DNA of 64,000 bases from NCBI GenBank assembly GCA_947502975.1, contig CANNBV010000004.1, forward strand, positions 124,001 through 188,000. The letters are read 5' to 3'. Each line of letters starts with the position of its first letter. The stretch's first letter is position 1. Positions 1 through 9,231 of this stretch are shown piece after piece. The notes beneath the pieces are model-generated. The model was not told where the DNA came from and made no database searches. It saw only the letters and a program-made list of their open reading frames with translations. Origin of the DNA: an uncultured Flavobacteriaceae bacterium. GTDB lineage: Bacteria; Bacteroidota; Bacteroidia; Flavobacteriales; Flavobacteriaceae. The position numbers and the translations under genes were made by a program.

Positions 1-369
1 AACTTCAATGTCTTCATCTACTTCTTCAACTTCAATTTCTTCAACCTCAACAATTTCAGTTTCCTGATCTACTTCTGTAGACTCAATTACAGTTTCCTCT
101 ACTTCTTCTTCATCTTCAACAACCTCAATAACTTCTGGCGCTGCTGGAGGTGGAGGTGGAGGTGGAGGTGTTATAATTTGTTGTGTTAATGGAATTTCCT
201 CTTCTAATTCTTCTTCTAAATTTAATTGTCCTATATCAATATCAGACTTGTCATAAGTCTTATAATTGATGGCAGAATATGCTAAAAATAGCATAAGTGC
301 TAAACCGACTGCAAAATACAGTGAACTGTTTCTGCCTACGTTAGCTTGTGGATTTTTTTTAGGTTCCAT
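1..369 (-). CDS. Energy transducer TonB family protein, N-terminal part (cut by window edge)
   Basis: This is a partial gene whose 3' end lies outside the window. The start codon is at 367-369, and the first 123 codons are visible. The protein opens with a short cytoplasmic segment (MEPKKNPQANVG), then one hydrophobic helix at about residues 15-30 (SLYFAVGLALMLFLAY). After that comes a periplasmic stretch with eight consecutive prolines and a long run rich in Glu, Val and Ile. An N-terminal anchor followed by a Pro-rich and acidic spacer is the layout of TonB proteins, which couple the proton-motive force to outer-membrane TonB-dependent transporters. The C-terminal TonB fold that would prove the call is not in the window. 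The gene follows gcvH and the VanZ-like gene on the same strand, so it is probably co-transcribed. The eight prolines are encoded by four exact GGAGGT units (plus strand), a possible slippage site. Confidence 0.75.
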   Translation of the reverse strand, partial: MEPKKNPQANVGRNSSLYFAVGLALMLFLAYSAINYKTYDKSDIDIGQLNLEEELEEEIPLTQQIITPPPPPPPPAAPEVIEVVEDEEEVEETVIESTEVDQETEIVEVEEIEVEEVDEDIEV

Positions 370-431
370 AATTTTATCGTTTTTCCAGATTGCTAAAATA
401 ACTACTTATTTAGGAAAAAAACAAGCAAATA

Positions 432-812
432 CTAATTTTTAACTTGCTTTTTCCCCATACCCCACAAAACACTTCCTGTTAATAATGCGCCTAAGCTATT
501 TGCTATAGCATCATATACATCTAGGGATCTATACGTGGTTAATGTTTCTTGTAATACCTCAAGAATTATACCAAATACAATAGCGAGAAATACGGCATTT
601 AAAATCGCCTTTTTCTTAGGTTGTTCAATCTTAAAACGAAATACAGTATGCCATAACAAGGCAAGTAGACCGTAAGCTAAAAAATGAAAGATTTTATCAC
701 CAAAGTCAATTTCTATATCTGGTAGTTTTCCGCTTAAATTGATTAAGCTCACCGTTGCTAATGCGATAGTGTAAGGAATTGCAAGGAACTGTGCTACCTT
801 TTTAAGCACCAA
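432..812 (-). CDS. VanZ family membrane protein
   Basis: The 126-residue protein appears to have four hydrophobic helices, at about residues 8-24, 41-58, 69-86 and 102-118. The segment with [18 protein letters not shown] in helix 2 resembles the VanZ-like Pfam family (DKxxHFxxYxxL). VanZ from enterococci gives low-level teicoplanin resistance, but flavobacterial homologues have no proven function and nothing here ties this one to resistance. Its start overlaps the 3' end of gcvH by 11 bp, which suggests translational coupling in the sprA-gcvH-vanZ-tonB direction. The family call is fairly safe; the role is unknown. Confidence 0.75.
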   Translation of the reverse strand: MVLKKVAQFLAIPYTIALATVSLINLSGKLPDIEIDFGDKIFHFLAYGLLALLWHTVFRFKIEQPKKKAILNAVFLAIVFGIILEVLQETLTTYRSLDVYDAIANSLGALLTGSVLWGMGKKQVKN

Positions 813-1182
813 TTAATTCTTTATATGCTTCGTCAGACAATAAGCCTTCTATTTGAGAGGCATCAGAATATTTTATTTTTATCATCCATCCGTCTCCGTA
901 TGGGTCAGAATTTACGCTTTCAGGATCGTCCTCTAAACCTTCATTAAATTCAACAATTTCACCAGACAAAGGCAAAAATAAATCTGACACAGTTTTAACT
1001 GCTTCAACGGTTCCAAAAATTTCATCGGCATCTAAAGTTTCGTCTAAAGTTTCTACTTCAACATAAACAATGTCTCCTAATTCGCTTTGAGCAAAATCTG
1101 TAATTCCCACAACTGCTACATCACCTTCAATTCTTACCCACTCGTGGTCTTTCGTGTATTTTAATTCTGATGGAATATTCAT
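802..1182 (-). CDS. gcvH: Glycine cleavage system H protein
   Basis: The 126-residue protein is the lipoyl carrier of the glycine cleavage system; it shuttles the aminomethyl group between the P, T and L proteins in the cytoplasm. It starts [20 protein letters not shown], which is typical of H proteins. The lipoylation site is the lysine in [12 protein letters not shown], about residue 63, followed by the [11 protein letters not shown] beta-hairpin. Length and motifs are standard. The gcvP and gcvT genes are not in the window. It has a strong Bacteroidota promoter at 1209-1238, so it can be transcribed separately from sprA upstream. The gene downstream (VanZ-like) overlaps it by 11 bp. Confidence 0.97.
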   Translation of the reverse strand: MNIPSELKYTKDHEWVRIEGDVAVVGITDFAQSELGDIVYVEVETLDETLDADEIFGTVEAVKTVSDLFLPLSGEIVEFNEGLEDDPESVNSDPYGDGWMIKIKYSDASQIEGLLSDEAYKELIGA

Positions 1183-1208
1183 TATAAAAATTTAAAATAT
1201 TGATTTCA

Positions 1209-1238
1209 CAAATGTATCTATTCAAAATTACATTTCAA
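1209..1238 (-). promoter_or_regulatory. Bacteroidota-type promoter for gcvH
   Basis: Read on the minus strand, TTG (1236-1238) is followed by 19 nt and then TACATTTG (1209-1216), a perfect match to TTG-N19-TAnnTTTG. Transcription would start near 1202, about 20 nt before the gcvH start codon. Confidence 0.75.
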
Positions 1239-1322
1239 ATAGATATTTATATCATTAACAATTTAAGAAATAAGAGTATTCTTCTTGATGTTTCGGTCGT
1301 TCCTCTCTCTGAATAACAAAGG

Positions 1323-4300
1323 TTAATTCCCAAAATTATATCTCATGGTAAATCCTGAACGAATTGTTGTCTGAGGAAATGCCGTTGAAATAGCATAATC
1401 CGCAAAGGCATAATCAAAATAGAAAATTGCAGTTAGGTTTCGGCTGAAGGCATAATCTGCTGAATATTTAAGTCCCCAAATAGTTTGACCTGAAGTCACC
1501 TGATTATTCTCTAAATCCAAATATCTCACAATGGTTTTATTATCCCTTACTGAAATATCTGCTTTCATATTTAAATCACTTACAATACGCTTTTTAGGAC
1601 CAGCCATCTTAGATTTTATACGAACATCTTTAATACGATATCCCAAGCCCAAAGCATATTCATTTCCAAGAACCTCAGTTAACAAATTATTATCAAAACT
1701 CAATGAAAGTAATCTGTCTTTTCTAATTTCTGCTAATATTTTCATGGAGTTTTTCATTTCCATATCTATTCTTACTAGCGGACTAAACATTTCAGTAAGG
1801 TTGATATTACTGAATAAACGCTCGTTTTTATAGTTTCCTGATTGGTCTCTAGCACCTTCATTAAACGGTGAGTCATAACCTAAATTATAAAACGGTTGTT
1901 GATAGTCTAAATTAGTTTGAAACTGGTTGATATTGTAACTTGAACGGTACCCGTGCGTCACTGAAAAACGTCTAAAATTCTTTTTAAACCATTTAAATTT
2001 CATGAATCCCGTGTATTTTATATCCCAGTTAGGTATTGGCACGCTTCTAAAAGCTCCAAGTTTTACACTATTGGCATCTTGACCACTATACGCTGCTAAA
2101 AACGCTGGTAACAATACAGCTTGACTATTCTTTCCAAAACCTCTTGGAAAACCTTCTGCATCAACATCATTTACATCTGCACCTCTAGATGCTGCAACGC
2201 GTCGTGCAATGGTAAGTCTGTTTGCTCTAAAATCATTAAATGCATCAGAAGTTGTTTCATCGCTTCTTCCAAATGCCGTTTTTATCATTACTGTTGAAAT
2301 ATTAAAATTCCCAAACGTGTTTGGTGTCAATGAAATATAGTCTAAAGTAAGAGGGTCTATCCTATAATTTTCTGCAAAGTTTTCAAAATATGTTTTGTTT
2401 CCAGAGATATCAATTTTTAAATCTCTAACAGGTTCTAAACTCGCTGAAATATCTAACTGTTCACTATGCGTTTGTGCAAACTGTTGATTAAACTCTTGGA
2501 ATACAGTCAACCATCCTCTTCTTGCTGCTTCTTGTCTGATATCACTTTGGGAACCAAATGTAAATCCAAATGAAGGTTTTAAAGTCCCAATAAAACCGGG
2601 TGTTCTTGTATACCCTGGTAAAAATGTACCATTGTTTTCTGAATAATTGATTTGAACACGTTTTATACTGGTAATAATATCTATCCCTGCATTTAAAAGT
2701 GTTGTCCCTGGTTTATTTTTAGACTTCGCCTTTTTAGTATCCTCAGGCTTTGCTCCAGGAGGTCCTCCTGCAGTTCTTGTTCTTGTTCGTACAGTACGCG
2801 TTGGTTTTTTTTCTAAACCAATATATTTGTAGAGACGCCTCATATCTAAACTTGTGTTTAAATTATGGACATTAGAATTTTGAACGGTATGAATATCCTG
2901 TCCAAATTCTTGTCCGTACAAGTCTGACCCCTTTTGCCATTGAAAATCACCATTATACTGATATGTAGCATCAATAAAACTAAAGGTTGGGATTTTATTT
3001 AATGGCAATTGATACGTTAATCCTAAACTTTGAGTTTGCCTGTTTGGATCTCCAATATCTAAAAAGCCATCCCAAACATCTAGACGTTGATCTTGTTCAC
3101 CCGCAATAAAATCATCATTTAAAAAGTAATTTCTAACAATATTATTATTCGCAGCTGTAAAGTTTAACTGTAGGGCCTTTGTAATATTGTAATTAATGGT
3201 GTATTGAAAATCGAATGTATAATTTCTTCGGAATAGCTCTTCAATACCAATATTATTGCCGGTTAAATCTATCTCTCTAAACTTTTGACGATTAAATTGT
3301 CTGTTTATATCTGTATTCACAGCAAAGCTTGTAGGCAACAGGTTTACATTAAACTCTTTTAGAAATTTCCAATATTTACCTGTGAATAAAGAATCGTTTT
3401 TCTTAAAAGGCTCTACAGTGATAGGATTGAAGTTAAAGGCATAATTGGCACCAGCTCTAACCGTTTTATTTACTGAGTTTTCAATTTCGAAGTCACGATG
3501 TTCTACTTTATTATATGAATAGTTAAACGTGAAATTTTCAACATCATAAAAACGCGGTGTTTTGTCTGTAGTTCTGTTTTTTCTAACACCAATAAAATTA
3601 ATACTTTGTCGCCTTGTATAATCTTCAGATTGTTCTTTAATTTCTTCACGCTCTGCTTCAGAATTTGCAGCATCCAGTCGTGATTCTAATTTCAAATCTT
3701 TATAAAATTGATCGTATTTTGGTGTTATTAACTCTTCACTTTGTGCATAGTTAAACGGAATTTGCACACCCCATTTTTTAGGTAATAATTGCCCAACATT
3801 TATATTAGTTACTACATCATATTGTTGTACATCTTCTAAAGCACGCTCACTTGGACCTTGCTCTAAAGCACCAAAACCAGAAGTACTGCGTCTACCTGTA
3901 GCACTGATATTTGCAAAATCTGCAAGATTAGTATCCATGCTCATTACTGCTGCCCAACCGCCTTCGTTATCTAAATCCGATAATCGTAATTCATTAAACC
4001 AAACATTGGCACATGCATCACTATTAGTCGCATTTTTAACACCTACCATTAATGTTCTTACATCTCCAAAATTAGGATTTCCCTTTATTGCTACACGTTG
4101 TTGCCCTGTAACATAACCTGAGAATTGATCGGTGACTAGTACAATTTCATCACCAATAACGTCGTAAAATGTAGGTTCTCCATCTAATAATGTGCCATCG
4201 GCAATACCTTGAGCCTTAATTTTTCCTAAAACATCAATCGATAGATTTATTTCATTTTCAAGAGGCCATACATCTTCTCGTCTTAAAGAACCATTTGGCG

Positions 4301-7300
4301 ATTTTACTAATGGCACTTCTATTTGGTAATAGTTGTCATTTAAATCATTACCAATCCTCATGAAACCAACTAAACGTTCCGTACTTGTATCTACAAATCC
4401 AGTTTCGTCATCTTGTGCATGTAAAAACATTCTTAAACGTTTGTACTGACGCATATCTATATTGATATTTTTAAAGACAGCTCTAGAATCTTCTGATTCT
4501 AAATCACACACATTAACCACCAAAGCCTGCTCATTTTGTCTTACCACAGTATTATTATTGAACAATTGTTCCGGTTCAATTCCTGGAGGACGTACATAAG
4601 AACCTTCATTGTCAATAGTACCAACAATACCTACTGAAAAATCAGTATCATCATCAGATGGGTCATCATCATCTGCGGCTAAGGTTTGATTGTAGCGTCG
4701 CCAATCACTTCTTACCAAATCTAAGCTTCCAAAACGAAATACTGTGTTTTGATTAAACCCTGTTAAATAGGTTCTCACAAAACGCACTGAACGAAAATCG
4801 GTAATGCCGCCAACTGCCCTTGTACTTTTGGTTACAGGAATTCTAAATAAATACCATTTTGGATATACGACTTCTCCATTTTCTAATACCCTTCTGTTAT
4901 CTTCACTCTGCGCCTCAACATTTTTAGTGTCTACAATAAACTCATTGTTGATATTTAAAGTAGCAGGTGTAATATCTAATTCGTATTCAAAATAACTATC
5001 AATGGTATTCATTGTGTTATCTCTATTGATATCCTCTACGTCAGGTTGCGGATTATTAGCACGTTGCGTATCGGTAAAGACATCTGGTGTATTACCTTCT
5101 ACGCCGTTAAACTTTTTATAACGATCAAATATGTCACCTTCTGCATCTAAAAAATACGTGTAATTATCGTTTGAAGGATCTTCTAAGCTACCAAAACCTC
5201 CTGGTAAAGTACTTGCAAATGCTTGTTCGTTAGAATCACTATATCCATCATAACCTACATCTTGATTGGTACGTTGTTCTCCTGTTGTATCGAATGCATA
5301 AACTAAAGATTGGTTTAGAGGAACCACTGATCCCCAATCAGTTTGAGGCAATAAACTTATATCTCCATTGTCTGGTAATCCATTTTCATAGAGCTTTCTT
5401 CCATCCTTTACAATATCTTCTGAAATATTTCCTAAGTTAAATACTAATTTTCCTCCTGAGTTTGCAGGATTCTCTTGAAATGGATCTTGTAACCAAAATT
5501 CGATATATTCTACGTTTGCCTGTTCTAAATCTGTTGATGTTAACTGACGTGTAATACCTGCCCAACTATTTTGTGGATTACTTAATATACCATTTTCACT
5601 TCCTGGTTGAAAATTATAAGGCCCTCTTTCTGTTGGATAATAGGCTAAATCTAAAGTGAATAGTATAGAATTTTGACCTTGTACTAAATCTTGTTCTGGG
5701 AACAATTCATTGATAAACACACGACTTGTATATAAACTCGATAAGTCTTCATCTGAAATACCATCTGGCCGTCTAGCACTGTAGAAAATAGGATCAATCG
5801 TATACCAGTTTAAGTTTGCTCTTCCATAACCATTATCAATTATAGCTTGATCTTCAAGATCATCTGCTCCATCTCCATTTAGATCTTTTGGCCTACTAGA
5901 TAAAAACCAAGATTGTTGCGCCTTTAAATCTATAGCATTTTGAGTTCCTTCAAAATCATCAATATACGACGTAGCTTCCCCATTTAAATTTGTGCCTTTA
6001 GGCGCACCTGGTGCTAAATAAGCAAACTCGCCACGTAACGAAATATTGGATGGTACGTCGGTATCGATATTTGGCAATTTGTTTACCATTCTTGTTAAGA
6101 AAGGCACTTCTGAAGAAAAATTACCATTAAAACCAAAAATTGTATTGTTTATAGGCTCAGAACCAAAATTTGCTTTTTGTGTAATAGGGCGCTCATTTAA
6201 ATTTAAAAGCGTTCCTCCAAGGACAAAATTATCATTGAATTTATGCTCTACATTAATACCTGTAAAACGTCTGGTTTGCTGTCCAAAAACGGCATTGTTT
6301 TCTGTAGATACTTGAATTGGTGTGTTTGATGCTTTTAATGCTTCATCTAAAATTTGTACACGGCCTAACTGATAATTTACCGTATAATCTACACCTTCTA
6401 CCAAAACACGGCCACCAGCAGTTACTCGAACTGAACCTCGTGGGACGTTAAAAGCACCTATGGGAATACCATCGCCACCGCCACTAGAACTGTATCGTCC
6501 TTTTAATTTGAATTTATTTTTATCAGCTTCCTCTAAAGCTGCAATCTTAGTACTCTTGTAAAGAATGTCGTAAACATACTTCTCTTGATTGGGATTGGTA
6601 AATATATCTTGTGCGTAATCAAAATCGTTATTATTTGGATTGCCATCATCATCTAAAACATCAAAAAGATAACGCCCAAAAGGTTCTACTTTTGTAAAAA
6701 TAATTTTTCCGTTTTGGGGTTGTACAGTGATACCTGGCACAAAATCAAAAAAGCCATCACCGTTACCTTGCGGATCGTTATTAAAATTGAGTTTATCTAA
6801 GTTGAATAAGCGTATCAACGTAGTTTCTTGTATTTCTTTATCATCTCCTGGAATGGTAGGTGTATGATTATCAAAAGCAGGGAATGTGGTCCCTTCAACT
6901 GGACTTATAAAGTTTAAAGGTGACGCTTCATTATAGAATATGTTTAATGAAAAATCATCCTGACTAAGGTTAAAGGCACCTGTATCATAGATATTTTTCA
7001 TCATTAAATCCCAAATAGGTTGTTGTACATTAGTCACACTACTTTTCAACATTTTAAGCACCAAAGCCTTATTGGTAACCTGTGTCACTTGCCCTTGATT
7101 ATTAGTGTTGACTTCATTAGGGTTTACACCATCATTTGCAAATTCACCTACTTGATATACTTGCCCACCCACAGTAAATTGATAGGCTACTGCCAATACC
7201 TCATCGGCATTTAATCTTTGGTTTAAAGAAATATAACCTAATTGAGAATTGAAGGTATATTCTTGTCCGTTTTGCAATTTTCTAGCATTCTCAATTTTCC

Positions 7301-8561
7301 CATAATCTGAACCTTCGTTAACATTGCCTTGTATGGATCCAAAACCATTTTGTGCCGTTGCAATATCACGAATTGCCTCGGTAAGAACAGAACCATTACC
7401 AATTGCAACTGGGTCTAGATTGTTATTTCCGTTATCAGGAAAAGCACCTGGACCAGCCGTAATACTTACAAAAGGTGAGAATAATTTATCTGATTCCCCT
7501 AAATCCTGTAACGCCACAACATTTCTTACGTTATCTATTCTATTACTTCGGTTGGTAATATAAACCTCAAGTCGCGTAATTTGAAGCCCTTTGTTATTGA
7601 TGAAGGGGTAGTTTCTCAAAGACTCATCATAAGTATCCCTGAAATACTGTCCTAAGAAAAAGTGTCTGTTTTCATCATAATCTCTAATAAAAAAATCAAA
7701 CTCTTCTAAAGTTCCACCACCCTGTGCTACTACCGTATTAGCTTGTGATTGTTGTTCAGAAAATACACCAGTTACCGTAGTTCTACCAAATTGTAATTGT
7801 GCTTTAACACCAAATAAACTCTGTGCTCCAGTAATCAGGGAACTATTTAAAGGCATATTTACATTACCAACTTCAATACTTTGAATAATATCATCTTCCG
7901 TTGGTGTATAATCTAATTTTATAATATTTTGAAAATCAAAGGTGGCCTGATTATCATAATTAGCATTTACCTGAAGCCTAGTTCCTACCTTTCCTAATAA
8001 ACTTAAACTGATACGTTGGTCAAAATCAAACGTAAAATTACTACGGTTCCTAGGAGAAAACGATGGATTATCTTGTTTAGAAAACAAAATACCCAAATCC
8101 ATTTCTACAGAACCTTGAGGCACAACTTCAATGGTATTACCACCAAAAATGGTTTCGAAAAACCCTGAGTTTACATAAAATTCAGGCAACAAGTTTTTCT
8201 GAGCATCTTCTGCGCCATCTTTTTTACCATCAAATGCATCAATTTTTTCTTTATAGTAATTTTTCAGATTTTCTTTTGCAACTAAATCTTTATATTCTTT
8301 TGGTGTTAAAATTATTGGGTAATTGATATTGAACTCCCCAATCTTTTCGGTGTAAATATATCTATCGGTAACAGGATCATAAGTATACTTAGATTCTATA
8401 CCGTTTAGTTTTGGAAATTTAATTTTACCTAAACTAAATCCTGTTTTTGTTGAATCTTGGGCAGGCTGTTGCGCCCATATAGATGTTGATATAAGTAGGA
8501 AAACACAAAAGGCAACAAACGTGATAGTTTGTTTAGTATAGCTTTGGGTAGTTATGTTCAA
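1323..8561 (-). CDS. sprA: Type IX secretion outer-membrane translocon / gliding motility protein SprA
   Basis: The 2412-residue protein matches the size and layout of SprA (Sov in Porphyromonas), the very large beta-barrel translocon of the type IX secretion system. It has a signal peptide (residues 1-31, ending SISTSIWAQ-like: LLISTSIWAQ). The long middle is rich in Asn, Asp and aromatic residues and contains repeated SprA-N type segments, for example SLLGKVGTRLQVNANYDNQATFDF near residue 190. The C-terminus ends in alternating aromatic strands (GFTMRYNFGN), as expected for an outer-membrane barrel. It begins 7 bp after ruvA, and both are read from the same strand, so ruvA and sprA very probably share a promoter at 9200-9228. 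It would export the T9SS cargo proteins found elsewhere in the window. No frameshift or truncation is visible. Confidence 0.96.
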   Translation of the reverse strand: MNITTQSYTKQTITFVAFCVFLLISTSIWAQQPAQDSTKTGFSLGKIKFPKLNGIESKYTYDPVTDRYIYTEKIGEFNINYPIILTPKEYKDLVAKENLKNYYKEKIDAFDGKKDGAEDAQKNLLPEFYVNSGFFETIFGGNTIEVVPQGSVEMDLGILFSKQDNPSFSPRNRSNFTFDFDQRISLSLLGKVGTRLQVNANYDNQATFDFQNIIKLDYTPTEDDIIQSIEVGNVNMPLNSSLITGAQSLFGVKAQLQFGRTTVTGVFSEQQSQANTVVAQGGGTLEEFDFFIRDYDENRHFFLGQYFRDTYDESLRNYPFINNKGLQITRLEVYITNRSNRIDNVRNVVALQDLGESDKLFSPFVSITAGPGAFPDNGNNNLDPVAIGNGSVLTEAIRDIATAQNGFGSIQGNVNEGSDYGKIENARKLQNGQEYTFNSQLGYISLNQRLNADEVLAVAYQFTVGGQVYQVGEFANDGVNPNEVNTNNQGQVTQVTNKALVLKMLKSSVTNVQQPIWDLMMKNIYDTGAFNLSQDDFSLNIFYNEASPLNFISPVEGTTFPAFDNHTPTIPGDDKEIQETTLIRLFNLDKLNFNNDPQGNGDGFFDFVPGITVQPQNGKIIFTKVEPFGRYLFDVLDDDGNPNNNDFDYAQDIFTNPNQEKYVYDILYKSTKIAALEEADKNKFKLKGRYSSSGGGDGIPIGAFNVPRGSVRVTAGGRVLVEGVDYTVNYQLGRVQILDEALKASNTPIQVSTENNAVFGQQTRRFTGINVEHKFNDNFVLGGTLLNLNERPITQKANFGSEPINNTIFGFNGNFSSEVPFLTRMVNKLPNIDTDVPSNISLRGEFAYLAPGAPKGTNLNGEATSYIDDFEGTQNAIDLKAQQSWFLSSRPKDLNGDGADDLEDQAIIDNGYGRANLNWYTIDPIFYSARRPDGISDEDLSSLYTSRVFINELFPEQDLVQGQNSILFTLDLAYYPTERGPYNFQPGSENGILSNPQNSWAGITRQLTSTDLEQANVEYIEFWLQDPFQENPANSGGKLVFNLGNISEDIVKDGRKLYENGLPDNGDISLLPQTDWGSVVPLNQSLVYAFDTTGEQRTNQDVGYDGYSDSNEQAFASTLPGGFGSLEDPSNDNYTYFLDAEGDIFDRYKKFNGVEGNTPDVFTDTQRANNPQPDVEDINRDNTMNTIDSYFEYELDITPATLNINNEFIVDTKNVEAQSEDNRRVLENGEVVYPKWYLFRIPVTKSTRAVGGITDFRSVRFVRTYLTGFNQNTVFRFGSLDLVRSDWRRYNQTLAADDDDPSDDDTDFSVGIVGTIDNEGSYVRPPGIEPEQLFNNNTVVRQNEQALVVNVCDLESEDSRAVFKNINIDMRQYKRLRMFLHAQDDETGFVDTSTERLVGFMRIGNDLNDNYYQIEVPLVKSPNGSLRREDVWPLENEINLSIDVLGKIKAQGIADGTLLDGEPTFYDVIGDEIVLVTDQFSGYVTGQQRVAIKGNPNFGDVRTLMVGVKNATNSDACANVWFNELRLSDLDNEGGWAAVMSMDTNLADFANISATGRRSTSGFGALEQGPSERALEDVQQYDVVTNINVGQLLPKKWGVQIPFNYAQSEELITPKYDQFYKDLKLESRLDAANSEAEREEIKEQSEDYTRRQSINFIGVRKNRTTDKTPRFYDVENFTFNYSYNKVEHRDFEIENSVNKTVRAGANYAFNFNPITVEPFKKNDSLFTGKYWKFLKEFNVNLLPTSFAVNTDINRQFNRQKFREIDLTGNNIGIEELFRRNYTFDFQYTINYNITKALQLNFTAANNNIVRNYFLNDDFIAGEQDQRLDVWDGFLDIGDPNRQTQSLGLTYQLPLNKIPTFSFIDATYQYNGDFQWQKGSDLYGQEFGQDIHTVQNSNVHNLNTSLDMRRLYKYIGLEKKPTRTVRTRTRTAGGPPGAKPEDTKKAKSKNKPGTTLLNAGIDIITSIKRVQINYSENNGTFLPGYTRTPGFIGTLKPSFGFTFGSQSDIRQEAARRGWLTVFQEFNQQFAQTHSEQLDISASLEPVRDLKIDISGNKTYFENFAENYRIDPLTLDYISLTPNTFGNFNISTVMIKTAFGRSDETTSDAFNDFRANRLTIARRVAASRGADVNDVDAEGFPRGFGKNSQAVLLPAFLAAYSGQDANSVKLGAFRSVPIPNWDIKYTGFMKFKWFKKNFRRFSVTHGYRSSYNINQFQTNLDYQQPFYNLGYDSPFNEGARDQSGNYKNERLFSNINLTEMFSPLVRIDMEMKNSMKILAEIRKDRLLSLSFDNNLLTEVLGNEYALGLGYRIKDVRIKSKMAGPKKRIVSDLNMKADISVRDNKTIVRYLDLENNQVTSGQTIWGLKYSADYAFSRNLTAIFYFDYAFADYAISTAFPQTTIRSGFTMRYNFGN

Positions 8562-8568
8562 AATTCTC

Positions 8569-9150
8569 TTATAAATTTTTTAAGGCTTGTTTAATGATGG
8601 TTTCAACAGTAGCATCAGGTTGTGAAACCATAATTTTATCCACAACACGTTCAGCCTGCTTTTTTGCAAAACCAAGAACTTCTAAAGCAGATAACGCTTC
8701 ATTCTTATTGGTATTGTCTTTGGAAACCGAAACTTCATCAATATCGTAAATCTTTAAAATTTTATCTTTTAAATCTATTATAACACGTTGCGCTGTTTTT
8801 GCACCAATCCCTTTAATAGATTGAATTAAAGCTACATCACCGGACGCTATTCCTTCTCGTACTTGTTTTGGTGTTAAAGATGACAACATACTTCTTGCAG
8901 TACTAGCGCCAATGCCACTTACAGAGATTAATAGTCTAAATATTTCACGTTCAGCAATAGATGAAAATCCAAAAAGTGTATGCGAATCTTCTTTTACCTG
9001 TAAATGTGTAAATAGCTTTAAATGCTCTTTATCTGGTATTTGAGAAAAGGTGTGTAGAGAAATATTTAATAAATATCCAACACCATTGCAGTCTATAACC
9101 ACATCGGTAGGATTTTTTTCTATTAGTTTTCCTTGTATATGCGTAATCAT
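8569..9150 (-). CDS. ruvA: Holliday junction DNA helicase subunit RuvA
   Basis: The 193-residue protein forms the tetramer that clamps four-way DNA junctions and recruits the RuvB motor during recombination repair. The N-terminal OB fold starts MITHIQGKLIEKNPTDVVIDCNG. Two helix-hairpin-helix motifs follow: SVSGIGASTARSML at about 92-105 and SIKGIGAKTAQRVIIDL at about 126-142. The C-terminal three-helix domain that touches RuvB is present (EALSALEVLGFAKKQAERVV). Length is normal for the family. ruvB lies about 3.7 kb upstream in a separate cluster. sprA follows only 7 bp downstream. The promoter at 9200-9228 gives a leader of about 40 nt. Confidence 0.97.
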   Translation of the reverse strand: MITHIQGKLIEKNPTDVVIDCNGVGYLLNISLHTFSQIPDKEHLKLFTHLQVKEDSHTLFGFSSIAEREIFRLLISVSGIGASTARSMLSSLTPKQVREGIASGDVALIQSIKGIGAKTAQRVIIDLKDKILKIYDIDEVSVSKDNTNKNEALSALEVLGFAKKQAERVVDKIMVSQPDATVETIIKQALKNL

Positions 9151-9199
9151 TATAAATCCCTCTTGGTATACTCAAAACCAATTAGCATTGGGTACCTGC

Positions 9200-9228
9200 C
9201 AAATGTAATGAAATTATTTACGTTTCAA
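9200..9228 (-). promoter_or_regulatory. Bacteroidota-type promoter for ruvA-sprA
   Basis: On the minus strand TTG (9226-9228) is followed by 18 nt and TACATTTG (9200-9207). This fits TTG-N17-23-TAnnTTTG. It sits just past the stop codon of the malic enzyme gene (9232) and 50 nt upstream of ruvA, so ruvA and sprA can be expressed independently of that gene. Confidence 0.7.
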
Positions 9229-9231
9229 ACA

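Noticed and set aside
432-812. Glycopeptide resistance determinant (VanZ)
   Set aside because: Only the membrane-protein family matches; no other van genes and no evidence for a resistance role.
4804-8300. Plus-strand open frames inside sprA
   Set aside because: They are antisense shadows of a long, well-supported coding sequence and have no recognisable domains or promoters.
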